Shown: positions 7,929-16,388, counted from the first letter of the stretch. The stretch is 51,125 nt of DNA from an uncultured Clostridia bacterium (GCA_946183365.1 CAMHAH010000022.1:1-51125); one strand, 5' to 3'. Notes: a model not told the origin generated them from the letters alone. Made by a program: numbers and translations.

Positions 7929-7957
7929 ATAATAACACTTTTTTACATAAAGTTCAA
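7929..7957 (-). promoter_or_regulatory. Sigma-A promoter of murC
   Basis: On the minus strand TTGAAC (7957-7952), a 17-base spacer and TATTAT (7934-7929). It is the only good promoter between the divergent murC and methyltransferase genes; a TTGACA facing the other way at 7962-7967 lacks a convincing -10. Confidence 0.7.
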
Positions 7958-8055
7958 TAGCTTGACAAAAATGTAATTATAATGTCATAAAAGAAAAATA
8001 ATGCACAGGGCTATTGTATAATTTAATAAATATAGTATTGGCAGGAATTTTAAAA

Positions 8056-9414
8056 ATGTTCAAGAAAAATGATTTGACAGAGCTTGAAATAACCGCGCTG
8101 ACCTCTGACGGCGACGGAGTAGGCAGGGCAGGGGAGCTGGTGTTCTTTGTGCCCAACACAGCGGTAGGCGATACCGTCAACACGAGGGTGCTTAAGGTCA
8201 AGAAAAATGTCGCTTACGGTCGTGTTGAAGAGATAGTCGCTCCATCCCGGGATCGTATCGATCCGGATTGCCCCGTGTCTAATTCTTGCGGAGGCTGTGT
8301 ATACCGCCATATCAGCTATGAGGCTGAGCTCAGAGCAAAGCGGCAAAAAGTCATTGACGCCGTTACTCGCATCGGCAAGCTGAGCGCGGATTTAGTCAAG
8401 GATATAATTCCCTCAGAGAATATTGAGGGCTACAGAAATAAGGCTATGATCCCCGTGGGTTTAAACAGGTCGGGCGAGGTCGTCATGGGCTTTTATGCCA
8501 GACACAGCCACAATATAATGCACTGTATCAACTGCAGGCTGTCGCCCGATATCTTCAATGATATAGCGGCAGATTTCTATGATTTCATCAGCTGCCGTCC
8601 CGAGCTTGTCTATAGTTCCACAAACCGCCGCGGTATACGTCATCTGTATCTCAGATACGCCGAGAGCAGCGGTGACGTAATGGTTTGTATCGTAGCGGGA
8701 GAAAAGAACTTTAAAGGAGATAAAGAACTTTATAATTCTGTTATAGAAAAATACCCTACGGTAAAGAGTATCATTGTCAATATAAATCCAGATGAGACTA
8801 ATGTTATCCTCGGCAAAAAGACTTATACTGTATACGGCTCCGATCATATAACGGATAATCTGTGCGGGCTGAACTTCGATATCTCGCCGCAGGCGTTCTA
8901 TCAGGTCAATCGCAGACAGGCAGAAAGGCTCTACGGTATCGCGGCTGATTACGCCGCTTTGTCGGGCAATGAGTTCCTAATGGATCTGTACTGCGGTACC
9001 GGTACGATAGGGCTGAGCATGGCGGATAAATGCAGAGAGCTGATCGGCGTTGAGATAATCCCCGAGGCGGTAGAGAACGCGAAGAAGAACGCCGCCCGCA
9101 ACGGGGTATCAAACGCCCGATTTATCTGCGGAGACGCGGCTTTCGCCGCCGATAAGCTCAGAGCCGAGGGAGTGCGCCCCGACGTTATCGTAGTAGACCC
9201 GCCGAGAAAGGGCCTAACGCCCGAGCTTATCGATACGATAGCTCAGATGAGCCCCGAGCGGATAGTATACGTCTCGTGCGACCCAGCGACCCTCGCGCGC
9301 GATCTGGCACTGTTCGCGGATAAAAATTATTCCGTAAAAGAAATAACCCCCGTAGATATGTTCCCGAGAACCGCTCATGTCGAAGCAGTAGTTATGATGT
9401 CAAGAAAGGATTGA
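8056..9414 (+). CDS. rlmD: 23S rRNA (uracil-C5)-methyltransferase, RlmD/RumA (TrmA) family
   Basis: SAM-dependent m5U methyltransferase acting on 23S rRNA (or tRNA; the family is hard to split by eye). In the 452 residues: TRAM domain (about 5-60), an iron-sulfur cluster site with Cys72, Cys78, Cys81 and Cys157, a central domain, and the SAM-binding Rossmann fold (LMDLYCGTGTIGL), VDPPRKGL, and the catalytic Cys408 in YVSCDPATLARDL with a final Glu in HVEAVV. ATG 8056 is chosen by the AGGA upstream and the family N-terminus. Firmicutes often have one to three paralogues, so the precise target base is uncertain. Confidence 0.88.
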   Translation: MFKKNDLTELEITALTSDGDGVGRAGELVFFVPNTAVGDTVNTRVLKVKKNVAYGRVEEIVAPSRDRIDPDCPVSNSCGGCVYRHISYEAELRAKRQKVIDAVTRIGKLSADLVKDIIPSENIEGYRNKAMIPVGLNRSGEVVMGFYARHSHNIMHCINCRLSPDIFNDIAADFYDFISCRPELVYSSTNRRGIRHLYLRYAESSGDVMVCIVAGEKNFKGDKELYNSVIEKYPTVKSIIVNINPDETNVILGKKTYTVYGSDHITDNLCGLNFDISPQAFYQVNRRQAERLYGIAADYAALSGNEFLMDLYCGTGTIGLSMADKCRELIGVEIIPEAVENAKKNAARNGVSNARFICGDAAFAADKLRAEGVRPDVIVVDPPRKGLTPELIDTIAQMSPERIVYVSCDPATLARDLALFADKNYSVKEITPVDMFPRTAHVEAVVMMSRKD

Positions 9415-9421
9415 GAGAATA

Positions 9422-9883
9422 ATGAAGCTATTTGATGCAATTGAAGATGCAGTTGCTACTTATGCTGTATTAGTCGAAGCAAAAGAGCATGAACTGGTGA
9501 TTATGAATTCTAATAACAGTAACAATCTATATGTATATGAGGAAGAATACTTTTCTCAGGATATGAAAGATCGTTTTGTTCAATACATTGTTTATTTTTC
9601 TACTCAGCATTGTCATTTCGATGTGAATGAAGAAGATGAAGCTTTGGAGTATATATTGGCTATTATGGAAGATAAGGTCTTACCGCTTGAATTCTATATG
9701 GACGAAAAACGCCGGTTTGGCGGCGAAATAGGGGCAGATGATTTGGATAAACTCTCGCTTTCTTTTCTGTCGCAACAATATGGATATACGAGTGACTATC
9801 TGCAGCCTTTTGATTATGAGATTCATTCTTGGTCGGGTAAATATGATACAGGGTTAAGGAAAGTATCTGAATTAAAACCATAA
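9422..9883 (+). CDS. Protein of unknown function, 153 residues
   Basis: The ATG lies 7 bp after the methyltransferase stop with GAGAG upstream. The product is acidic, has no signal peptide or membrane helix, and looks helical in the middle (EEEYFSQDMKDRF, then EDEALEYILAIMEDK) with an aromatic C-terminus. I recognise no family. Base use is visibly more AT-rich than the flanking housekeeping genes, and it borders a repeat-bracketed toxin-antitoxin locus, so it may be a recent arrival or an immunity-type orphan protein. That is inference. Confidence 0.6.
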   Translation: MKLFDAIEDAVATYAVLVEAKEHELVIMNSNNSNNLYVYEEEYFSQDMKDRFVQYIVYFSTQHCHFDVNEEDEALEYILAIMEDKVLPLEFYMDEKRRFGGEIGADDLDKLSLSFLSQQYGYTSDYLQPFDYEIHSWSGKYDTGLRKVSELKP

Positions 9884-9900
9884 TATTATGATGTTCCTGT

Positions 9901-10010
9901 GGACATATTTCCACGAACAGGCATATCGAGTAGACCTTACCCCAAGCACTGGTAAATGGGGTAGACCTTACTCCAAGCACCGGCAGGGGATAGGCGACAT
10001 CATTTGCGCA
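9901..10010. repeat. Intergenic repeat, copy A, with an internal tandem duplication
   Basis: The core TAGACCTTACNCCAAGCAC is present twice within this copy (9930-9952 and 9961-9983), and the copy as a whole matches 10702-10780 from a GGACATATT start to a CATCATTT end. It lies immediately downstream of the toxin terminator. No coding sense on either strand. Confidence 0.8.
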
Positions 10011-10037
10011 AAAAAGGCGGCTCATTCGAACCGCCTT
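10011..10037 (-). terminator. Terminator of the toxin-antitoxin operon
   Basis: Minus strand: AAGGCGG and CCGCCTT (10014-10020 with 10031-10037) form a 7-bp stem followed by six T residues. It lies 9 bp after the toxin stop. Confidence 0.85.
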
Positions 10038-10045
10038 AAATGTTA

Positions 10046-10360
10046 CTATATAATTGATTGGATATCTCTTCTGCTGTAAAGGAACCGTCTGACTTCCATG
10101 ACGCCATCAATAACGACATAGAATACGGCGTAGTTGTTGATGTTGACTCGGTAATATGGATGCTTTCGCTCTCTTTTGGAATGAATAGGCTGAAAGCTCA
10201 GCGGGTTATCTAACCGTTTGAGGATCGCCTGCTCCGTTAGGTCGATCAGCTTCATAGCCGCAGACGGATTTTGTAAGTCGATGGATATATAATCAACGAC
10301 CTCTGCCATATCTTCATAGAAGAGAGGAAGATATCTTAACTGATATTTGACATTATCCAT
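10046..10360 (-). CDS. RelE/ParE-superfamily toxin
   Basis: A 104-residue protein typical of the RelE/ParE fold: an N-terminal YQLRYLPLFYEDMAEVVDYI helix region, a central LIDLTEQAILKRL helix, a basic segment (SKRERKHPYYRVNINNYAVFY) and a C-terminal strand VEVRRFLYSRRD-like end (MEVRRFLYSRRD). Family toxins either cleave mRNA in the ribosome (RelE) or poison gyrase (ParE); motif reading does not separate them, though the pattern is closer to the Txe/YoeB-ParE branch. It overlaps the antitoxin gene by 8 bp, the classic coupled arrangement. Confidence 0.82.
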   Translation of the reverse strand: MDNVKYQLRYLPLFYEDMAEVVDYISIDLQNPSAAMKLIDLTEQAILKRLDNPLSFQPIHSKRERKHPYYRVNINNYAVFYVVIDGVMEVRRFLYSRRDIQSII

Positions 10361-10610
10361 TTACGCGTCCTCTCAGCTTTGTGAAAACATCTTCGTGAGT
10401 GAGCCTCTCGGCAGTCGATTCTGCTTGGTAGTCCGCTTCATCCAGCTTCATTTCAAGTGCATCTTTCAGCTTACTATACTGCTCGATGCTCATGACCACC
10501 ATCGAGCCGTAGCCGTTCTTGGTGAGATACACTTCTTCTCCGCCAAGGACGAGTTGTTCAATCTCGGGGTATTTGTTTCTTAAATCCGATACAGGTCTGA
10601 TATTCAGCAT
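10353..10610 (-). CDS. YefM/PHD-family antitoxin
   Basis: An 85-residue protein with the PHD/YefM N-terminal DNA-binding fold (IRPVSDLRNKYPEIEQLV, then EEVYLTKNGYGSMVVMSIEQYSKL) and a charged C-terminal tail expected to wrap the toxin. The start at 10610 follows GAGGTGAAACACT. It lies upstream of and overlaps the toxin gene, as usual for type II pairs, and would autorepress the promoter at 10641-10669, where TGATAA occurs twice 11 bp apart. Confidence 0.86.
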   Translation of the reverse strand: MLNIRPVSDLRNKYPEIEQLVLGGEEVYLTKNGYGSMVVMSIEQYSKLKDALEMKLDEADYQAESTAERLTHEDVFTKLRGRVNG

Positions 10611-10640
10611 AGTGTTTCACCTCGCTGTTATTTTATCTTA

Positions 10641-10669
10641 ATTTTATCACAATATTATCAATATGTCAA
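10641..10669 (-). promoter_or_regulatory. Promoter of the toxin-antitoxin operon
   Basis: Minus strand: TTGACA (10669-10664), a 17-base spacer, TAAAAT (10646-10641). Two TGATAA direct repeats overlap the spacer and the -10 region and are a plausible antitoxin operator. Confidence 0.75.
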
Positions 10670-10701
10670 GAGCGTGAGCAAATTGTCGACTAATTACCGA
10701 T

Positions 10702-10780
10702 GGACATATTCCCACGCTCAGGTAAATCGAGTAGACCTTACTCCAAGCACCGGCAGGGGAATAGGTAACATCATTTTCGT
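10702..10780. repeat. Intergenic repeat, copy B
   Basis: Same orientation as copy A and alignable over its whole length, with a single copy of the TAGACCTTACTCCAAGCACC core. Together the two copies bracket the toxin-antitoxin operon as direct repeats about 720 bp apart. Confidence 0.8.
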
Positions 10781-10833
10781 TGCTGCGACCCATGTCGAGA
10801 GCGTAGCGATGATATACGAAGAAATATAAAAAG

Positions 10834-10965
10834 ATGATAAATGTAGTATTAATAATATCGTTGATCGTGTGTTTATCCGGATGTTCATTTATTGATAAAC
10901 AGGCTGGCTTTTATTGCGATCACTGTCATCAGTTGAAGCACGAAAAACCGACCTCCGAAATTTAG
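10834..10965 (+). CDS. Possible tiny lipoprotein with a CxxC motif (43 residues)
   Basis: The frame reads a textbook lipoprotein signal: short N-terminus, hydrophobic core (VVLIISLIVCL) and lipobox LSGC with Cys17, then a short tail with a CDHCH metal-binding-like motif. The stop codon falls in the hairpin of the convergent terminator. The Shine-Dalgarno sequence is weak (GAAGAAAT about 12 bp upstream) and I found no clear promoter, so this may be a degraded remnant of a longer zinc-ribbon lipoprotein. The rest of 10611-11037 holds only the toxin-antitoxin promoter, repeat copy B and the terminator at 10943-10992. Confidence 0.4.
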   Translation: MINVVLIISLIVCLSGCSFIDKQAGFYCDHCHQLKHEKPTSEI

Positions 10966-10992
10966 ATTCTTGGTCTAACTTTCGGGGGTCGG
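10943..10992 (-). terminator. Strong terminator after the G5 lipoprotein gene
   Basis: Minus strand: a 13-bp stem with one G-T pair (10948-10960 with 10980-10992), extended inward by five further pairs, followed by TTTTTC. Located 45 bp past the stop at 11038. Confidence 0.9.
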
Positions 10993-11037
10993 GTCATGAA
11001 CCGCCTGTTCCTTTTACTCTGTATTGAATTGATGATA

Positions 11038-12057
11038 TCAGTAATCTACAAACTCTGTGCTGTCGTCAGAATAAGTTACGATGTAATAGCCGTGACCGGA
11101 TCCGTCGCAGTCGGGCATATCCACTCTTGAGACCTCTGTCCTGCCGCCTGAGCCTGAAGCGCTGCCGCCGTCTGAGCCTGAGCCGCTGTCGGAACCCGAA
11201 CCTGAGTCTGAGCCGGATGAGCTCTTTGTGCCTACGGTTACGATCTGTTTGACGGGCTCTTTGGTTACTTCTTCTTTGATCTTCTCGCGACTCTCTTCTT
11301 TACCGTCTACATACTTTACCTTGTATGTAACGGTTTTCTCGCCCTCAGCGCCCTGCTGAGCGATCTCGCTTGTGCCCTCAGCCATGCTGTCGCTGGTTTT
11401 TTGCTCGATCTCATAATCGATCTTCTCTGTCGCGGTCTCTTCCTTATAGGTTACGCGGGATACGGTGATCGACATACCCTCTGTGATCTTAGCGGTGAGG
11501 TCCGCGTTTACGGTATCGTCGGTTGAGAGTGTGATGTTCTGCTCTTTGAGAAGAGCCTCAACAGTCGTCATAAAGGTCGTTACCTCAGTGGTCTTGCCGT
11601 CTACGGTAAGGCTGACCTTGACGCCCTTTACCATGTTGATGGTCATACCGTTCTTAAGGTAATCGGTGAGGGGGGCGTCGGGCTTGATCTCATCTGTGAC
11701 GGTGTAGCCCGCCTCTTTGACGGCGTCTGCTACGGTGCCGCCTACTAAGCTGACCTGCTTCTTCTCGCTGCCGTTGACTACTGTTACCTCGGCATAGCGT
11801 TTAACAATGATCTCTTTTGTGTCTTCTTTGAGCTTTGAGCTCTTCTCGGGCTCGGTCTCATCCTTCTCGCCGAGTGTGATGTTAGCCTTCGCGAGAGCGT
11901 CTGTAACGGTCATATCGGTCTTGGCGTCGATCTCTGTAGTCGCGCCCATATCCTTTACGGTCACCTTAATATCCTTAGCGCCGCAGGCTGTAAGTCCGCA
12001 TACCGCGAGGCACATGATAAGCGCCAAACAAATGATTTTTATCGAATTCTTCATCAT
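11038..12057 (-). CDS. Surface lipoprotein with three ubiquitin-like (DUF348) repeats and a G5 domain
   Basis: A 339-residue exported lipoprotein: hydrophobic signal and lipobox LTAC with Cys25, then three repeats of about 55 residues of the DUF348 ubiquitin-like type (about 30-85, 86-142, 143-200; each carries a G-x-T-V-x-D/E-A-L/V pattern), then a G5 domain (about 200-275, EKIDYEIEQK, then KVKYVDGKEES), a Ser/Gly/Asp-rich linker and a short C-terminal domain. DUF348-G5 modules occur in YabE/Rpf-like cell-wall proteins, where G5 is thought to bind amino sugars. The catalytic Rpf/3D domain of YabE is absent. ATG 12057 follows AGGAG; one more ATG lies directly after it. It is 65 bp downstream of the LRR-FN3 gene and ends at a strong terminator, so the two form one unit. 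Confidence 0.85.
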   Translation of the reverse strand: MMKNSIKIICLALIMCLAVCGLTACGAKDIKVTVKDMGATTEIDAKTDMTVTDALAKANITLGEKDETEPEKSSKLKEDTKEIIVKRYAEVTVVNGSEKKQVSLVGGTVADAVKEAGYTVTDEIKPDAPLTDYLKNGMTINMVKGVKVSLTVDGKTTEVTTFMTTVEALLKEQNITLSTDDTVNADLTAKITEGMSITVSRVTYKEETATEKIDYEIEQKTSDSMAEGTSEIAQQGAEGEKTVTYKVKYVDGKEESREKIKEEVTKEPVKQIVTVGTKSSSGSDSGSGSDSGSGSDGGSASGSGGRTEVSRVDMPDCDGSGHGYYIVTYSDDSTEFVDY

Positions 12058-12122
12058 AGTTTTTCTCCTTCTGTTTTTATATAACATATGAGCGTATGAT
12101 CGCTCACCTGTCGTTATTACGA

Positions 12123-14900
12123 TCAATAATTGGTCTTTTTGCCCCAGACGGCTTTACCGTCCTTCAAGCTGAGCTCTGTATACCACTTCTTGTCGACTGC
12201 CCAAATATGATCCTTGGTCATATATGGGTAGTAATCGGGATATCCGTAGCTCGGCAGCTGAGCGTCGGGGTCGCAGTGCAGCCATCTGCCGTCAACATAG
12301 ACCTCTGTCCAGCCGTGAGATAAAGTTCCGGAATAACCGAAGCAGAAGCGAGTGCGGTATCCCGCGATACTCGCGAGACACGCAAAACCCGCCGCGTAGC
12401 GGTAACAGGTACCTGCCTTGAGCTCGAACAGCTCTGTAGCGAAGGGAGGTACGTCGGCCTCTGAGTTCGGAGTATCATTGTATACGCGAACATACGGATA
12501 ATTCTTAGCCATATAGAGGAAGCCCGATTTCATCTTCTCTTTGAGAGTATCGCCCTTGCAGTACCTCGCCATATACTCAGCCGCTAAGCGTATCTCCTTG
12601 CTCTCTATGCAGAGACCGTCGGGATCGACATAATAATATCCCGCCGGGGTGTTTACTATGGTGTCGCGGTACATCCTGCCCTCACTGTTGTAATAGCGGA
12701 GCTTTCCGCTTACGCGGTTAAGCCCCTTGAGCTGGAAGCCGTCATAAAAGCCGTATGTACCGTCATAATAGATGTTGCCGCTGAGCTTTGTACCGTTTCT
12801 GTAGTGCCTGACATTATCTTTGTAATCGCTTATCAGGTTGCCGTCCTCATCTAAAAGGCGCAGGGTGTAGGCGTAGATAACGTCTTTATTAGTCGTTGTA
12901 TCGGTGTAAGAGGTCTTTGTGGTAGAGTCGAACAGTCTGCTCCATGAGCCGTTGAGCTCTTTGCGGTACAGACGATAACCTGCGACGCCCTTTACGGCGT
13001 TCCACTTGATATCGTAGCTGCTGCCCGAGCCGCTTACAGAGGTTATCTCGGGAGCCTCGTAATAGGTTTGGCTCCAGCCCTCATGGCTGTAATCCGATAC
13101 AAAGTCCTCGTCCTCGTTCAGACAGCGGACGGTATATACGCGGGTCTCTCCGTTCCCGACACTCGTATCGACATATTCGGTCAGATATTTTGAAGCGAGA
13201 CGGCTCCAGTCGTCGTCGCCGACCTTGTAATAAATTCGGTAGAAGTCAGCTCCCGTGACCTCATCCCATGTGATCTTAACGCCGTTTTCGACATTCTCTA
13301 ACGACTTGATCTGAGGAGCAGCTACATATAATAACCTCTTGCCGCTGTTGTGTCCGCTCATAAAGCGTGAGCCGTCTGAGCTGATACATCTTACGGTGTA
13401 GGTGTAGCGGTATCCCGATCTTACGTCGGTATCGATAAGATAGTTGTCTGTGGTCTCTTCCATGGCGATCCAGTCGCCCTTGGTATTCTTGTAGTAGATC
13501 CTGTATTTTTCAGCGCCCTTACATTCTGTCCAGCGTATCTCTACGCCGTTCTCGGCGCTTCTGAGAGTAGTGATAACTGGAGCACTGACAAAGGTGTTGC
13601 TCCAGCCATCGCCGTAGAAGTCTGAGACGAAATCCTCATCCTCATTCAAACAGCGAAGGGTATATATACGGCTCTCGCCGCCCTTGACGGAGGTGTCTAC
13701 GTACTCTGTAAGATATTTTGAGGCGAGCCTTGTCCAGCCGCCGTTCGGGTTCTTATAGTAAATTCGGTAGAAGTCAGCGCCGGGGACCTCGTCCCAGTCT
13801 ATCAGAGCGCCGCTCTCGGTATTGACTATGCTCTTGATGACGGGAGCCGCTACATAGGTTATGGTCTTGCCGCCGTTGTAGTCGCTCATGAAGGCTTCGC
13901 CGTCTGCTGTTATCATTCTCAGGGTGTAGGTGTATCTTACGCCGCTCTCAGCGGTCGTATCGGTAAAGGAGCTGTCAGAAGTTTGTGTAAGACGCGACCA
14001 TGACGAACCAGCGACCCTGCGGTATACGCGGTAATCCTCAGCACCCTTAGCTCTGTTCCAGCTGAGCGTTACACCGTCAACGGTGCTCTCTATGCTCTTG
14101 ATAACGGGAGGAGCGTAATAGGTGTTGCTCCAGCCGTCCGCGTTGAAGTCGCTTACGAATTCATTTTCGTCGTCAACACAGCGGATGGTATAGATACGTG
14201 TCTGACTGTCTTTTGCTGAGGTATCGGTGAATGAGGTATCTCTGACCTGCGCTATCCTTGTCCAGCCTGACGCGCTCTTGTAATAGACGCGATAGGCATA
14301 AGCGCCGTCAAAAGCGTCCCAGCTTATCAGCGCGCCTTTGTCTGTGTTTTCGATAGAGGTGATATGGGGGTATGTATCGGCAGAGAGGTCGGTGAATTCA
14401 AAGCCGTTATCGGCGGCGTATCTCTCAGCAGCGCTGTCTTTGAGACCTTCTATTATAAAACCGTCGAGCTTTTCGGTTTGACTTGAATAGCCGAACGCTC
14501 TTTCCCCAATCTCAGTCACCGTAGAGGGGATGGTGATCTGAGCGATCCCGGGGCAGTTGAGAAATGCGTCATCGCCGATCTTGGCGATCGTATCAGTCAG
14601 AGCGACAGCGGTGACAGATGACTGATCCCTGAACGCTCCGTCGCCTATAGCGGTGACCGGGAGGTTTTCGATAGTTTCGGGTAGAACAAGTTCTCCGCTT
14701 AGGTTCTCAGAAACGGTGATCGTTACCTTTCCGTCTGATATCTCATATGTGATCGTGCCGCCGCCGAGCTCGACAGTGTTATTATCAGAGCCGACCTCAA
14801 TGATTTCATCATCAGTCTGCGCGGCTGAGACGGGCAGGACCGTGAACACGGCGAAGATCATCGCGATCACAAGTAAAAGTGATAAGCTTCTCTTTAACAT
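12123..14900 (-). CDS. Secreted LRR_5 - fibronectin III-like repeats - transglutaminase-like protein
   Basis: A 925-residue exported protein. Signal peptide (cleavage near VSAAQ, residue 27), a BspA-type LRR_5 region (about 75-165: AIGDGAFRDQ, KIGDDAFLN, EIGERAF), six fibronectin III-like repeats of about 87 residues (178-264, 265-352, 353-440, 441-527, 528-615, 616-700), a short YYDGTYGFYDGF segment resembling cell-wall-binding repeats, and a C-terminal transglutaminase-like domain with Cys832 (AGTCYRYAAGFA), His862 (SHGWTEVYVDG) and Asp877 (HCDPD), a complete papain-like triad. The fold suggests protein crosslinking, deamidation or proteolysis outside the cell; the substrate is unknown. There is no LPXTG, so attachment would be non-covalent. 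Odd and even FN3 repeats are more alike than neighbours, which points to growth by duplication of pairs. It has its own promoter at 14992-15020. Confidence 0.88.
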   Translation of the reverse strand: MLKRSLSLLLVIAMIFAVFTVLPVSAAQTDDEIIEVGSDNNTVELGGGTITYEISDGKVTITVSENLSGELVLPETIENLPVTAIGDGAFRDQSSVTAVALTDTIAKIGDDAFLNCPGIAQITIPSTVTEIGERAFGYSSQTEKLDGFIIEGLKDSAAERYAADNGFEFTDLSADTYPHITSIENTDKGALISWDAFDGAYAYRVYYKSASGWTRIAQVRDTSFTDTSAKDSQTRIYTIRCVDDENEFVSDFNADGWSNTYYAPPVIKSIESTVDGVTLSWNRAKGAEDYRVYRRVAGSSWSRLTQTSDSSFTDTTAESGVRYTYTLRMITADGEAFMSDYNGGKTITYVAAPVIKSIVNTESGALIDWDEVPGADFYRIYYKNPNGGWTRLASKYLTEYVDTSVKGGESRIYTLRCLNEDEDFVSDFYGDGWSNTFVSAPVITTLRSAENGVEIRWTECKGAEKYRIYYKNTKGDWIAMEETTDNYLIDTDVRSGYRYTYTVRCISSDGSRFMSGHNSGKRLLYVAAPQIKSLENVENGVKITWDEVTGADFYRIYYKVGDDDWSRLASKYLTEYVDTSVGNGETRVYTVRCLNEDEDFVSDYSHEGWSQTYYEAPEITSVSGSGSSYDIKWNAVKGVAGYRLYRKELNGSWSRLFDSTTKTSYTDTTTNKDVIYAYTLRLLDEDGNLISDYKDNVRHYRNGTKLSGNIYYDGTYGFYDGFQLKGLNRVSGKLRYYNSEGRMYRDTIVNTPAGYYYVDPDGLCIESKEIRLAAEYMARYCKGDTLKEKMKSGFLYMAKNYPYVRVYNDTPNSEADVPPFATELFELKAGTCYRYAAGFACLASIAGYRTRFCFGYSGTLSHGWTEVYVDGRWLHCDPDAQLPSYGYPDYYPYMTKDHIWAVDKKWYTELSLKDGKAVWGKKTNY

Positions 14901-14991
14901 AATTATCTCCTTTTGATAAGCGACAACAGCGCTGTATCATGGTAAGTCTGTGATATTCCTTGTTTTTTCGATAATACCCTATTTTATAAGT

Positions 14992-15020
14992 AATATATCA
15001 TATTTGCGCTCGATTGTAAA
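14992..15020 (-). promoter_or_regulatory. Promoter of the LRR-FN3/G5 unit
   Basis: Minus strand: TTTACA (15020-15015), a 17-base spacer, TATATT (14997-14992), about 92 bp upstream of the ATG. The 336-bp gap 14901-15236 holds this promoter and the divergent one at 15159-15187; nothing else was seen. Confidence 0.7.
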
Positions 15021-15158
15021 CTGCAAAAATCTACAAAAAACCCTTAAATATCAGTCAATAAATCATGATTTGATAATATATCCGTTCATAAGAGCGATTT
15101 GGGGCTTCTGTGTATATATCCGCCGCGAGTTTGAGTGGTGCAAAAAATGTCAAATCAC

Positions 15159-15187
15159 TTGATATTTTGCGGCAATTAGGTTATTAT
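15159..15187 (+). promoter_or_regulatory. Promoter of the SGNH-like gene
   Basis: TTGATA at 15159-15164, a 17-base spacer, TATTAT at 15182-15187, followed by an AAAGGGAA ribosome binding site. Confidence 0.75.
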
Positions 15188-15236
15188 AAATTAGAAAATT
15201 GTTTGTTAGGTTTATCTCTTCGAAAGGGAATGTCAG

Positions 15237-16388
15237 ATGAAACGTAATTTGATCAGGGCGGCTAAGATAGCCTGTTTTGTTTTGATAGTAGCACTGTGTG
15301 TCGGTTTGCTGCAGGAATATCTATTGTGTCACGCCGACCATAACCGCGAGCGGATAAAGGGATTTTATGAAGAGGACGCACAGTCTCTCGACGTAGTATA
15401 TCTCGGAGCGAGCGAGGTCTACTCGGATATAGCTCCCGGCTATACCTATCGCCGCGACGGTATCACAAGCTATATATTCGCTACTCAGGCGAACTCTATG
15501 CTCAATTATAAGAGCCAGCTGAAGAATGTTCTCAGCCGACAGAAAGACGCCCTCATAGTAATAGAGCTCAACGGCGCCGTATATGATGACGACGAGGATG
15601 TCACCAAAGAGGCTAATCTCAGGAATTACAGCGATAATGTGCCGCTTGACCTGACTAAGATAGAGTGGGTAGGCAGCAATATCAAAGAGAACAAGGCTGA
15701 GTATATCTTTCCGATCATCAAGTATCACGGCACATGGAGCGATCTCGAGACCGAAAAAAAGTACCGTCAGACTGTCATTGAGAACAAGCGGCGCGGATAT
15801 AATTATCTCAAAGGGGTGCTCAACTGGCCGGTTCAATTCAGAAGTCCGCAGAAGTCGATGAACAGTACCCTTGCTGTCTCCGCCGACAGCAAGAAGCCGC
15901 TGACCGAGCTCTCTGAAACAGCGTTGAGAGATCTGCTCGAATACTGCAGGAGCGAAGGGCTGACAAACGTCGTATTCGCGAGGTTCCCTCATATAGTTAT
16001 AAACCGTACCTATGAGCGCTTTGAACGCAGTAATACCGTGGGCGATATCGTCGCCGAGTACGGCTTTGATTACCTCAACTTCGAGCGTGATATAGCTCAG
16101 ACAGGACTTGATGAGGAGCGGGATTTCTATAACCTTGACCACCTCAATGTCTATGGACAGCAGAAGTTCACAGCGTTCCTCACGGATTATCTCAAGGAGC
16201 GTTATGCGCTGTCCTCTCATACCCTCAGCGATGAACAGAAAAAGGAGTGGGAGACCTGCGCCGATTATTACGAGGCGTATGTGAAATACAACGAGAGCCT
16301 CATGGGCACTCCCGATGTTGCCGAGCTGTCTGAGGACTGCGAGCTGATCGAGAAGCTCAAGGATTATCTGCCTGAGAAGAAGTCATAA
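15237..16388 (+). CDS. Membrane-anchored SGNH-hydrolase-like protein (DltD/AlgJ-like)
   Basis: A 383-residue protein with one N-terminal membrane helix (about 8-28) and an extracytoplasmic domain. The block I motif is LGASEVYSDI with a candidate nucleophile Ser near residue 59, and the block V motif NLDHLNVYGQQKF supplies the Asp-x-x-His pair (here DHLN). This arrangement fits the DltD/AlgJ-like branch of SGNH enzymes, which act in D-alanylation or O-acetylation of surface polymers. No dlt genes or MBOAT acyltransferase lie nearby, so the acceptor is unknown. It has its own promoter and is followed by a K+ channel gene in the same direction. Confidence 0.65.
   Translation: MKRNLIRAAKIACFVLIVALCVGLLQEYLLCHADHNRERIKGFYEEDAQSLDVVYLGASEVYSDIAPGYTYRRDGITSYIFATQANSMLNYKSQLKNVLSRQKDALIVIELNGAVYDDDEDVTKEANLRNYSDNVPLDLTKIEWVGSNIKENKAEYIFPIIKYHGTWSDLETEKKYRQTVIENKRRGYNYLKGVLNWPVQFRSPQKSMNSTLAVSADSKKPLTELSETALRDLLEYCRSEGLTNVVFARFPHIVINRTYERFERSNTVGDIVAEYGFDYLNFERDIAQTGLDEERDFYNLDHLNVYGQQKFTAFLTDYLKERYALSSHTLSDEQKKEWETCADYYEAYVKYNESLMGTPDVAELSEDCELIEKLKDYLPEKKS

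Noticed and set aside
15321..16220. 299-codon open frame on the minus strand
   Set aside because: It is antisense to the SGNH-like gene, which has a promoter, ribosome binding site and family motifs; the antisense product has none.
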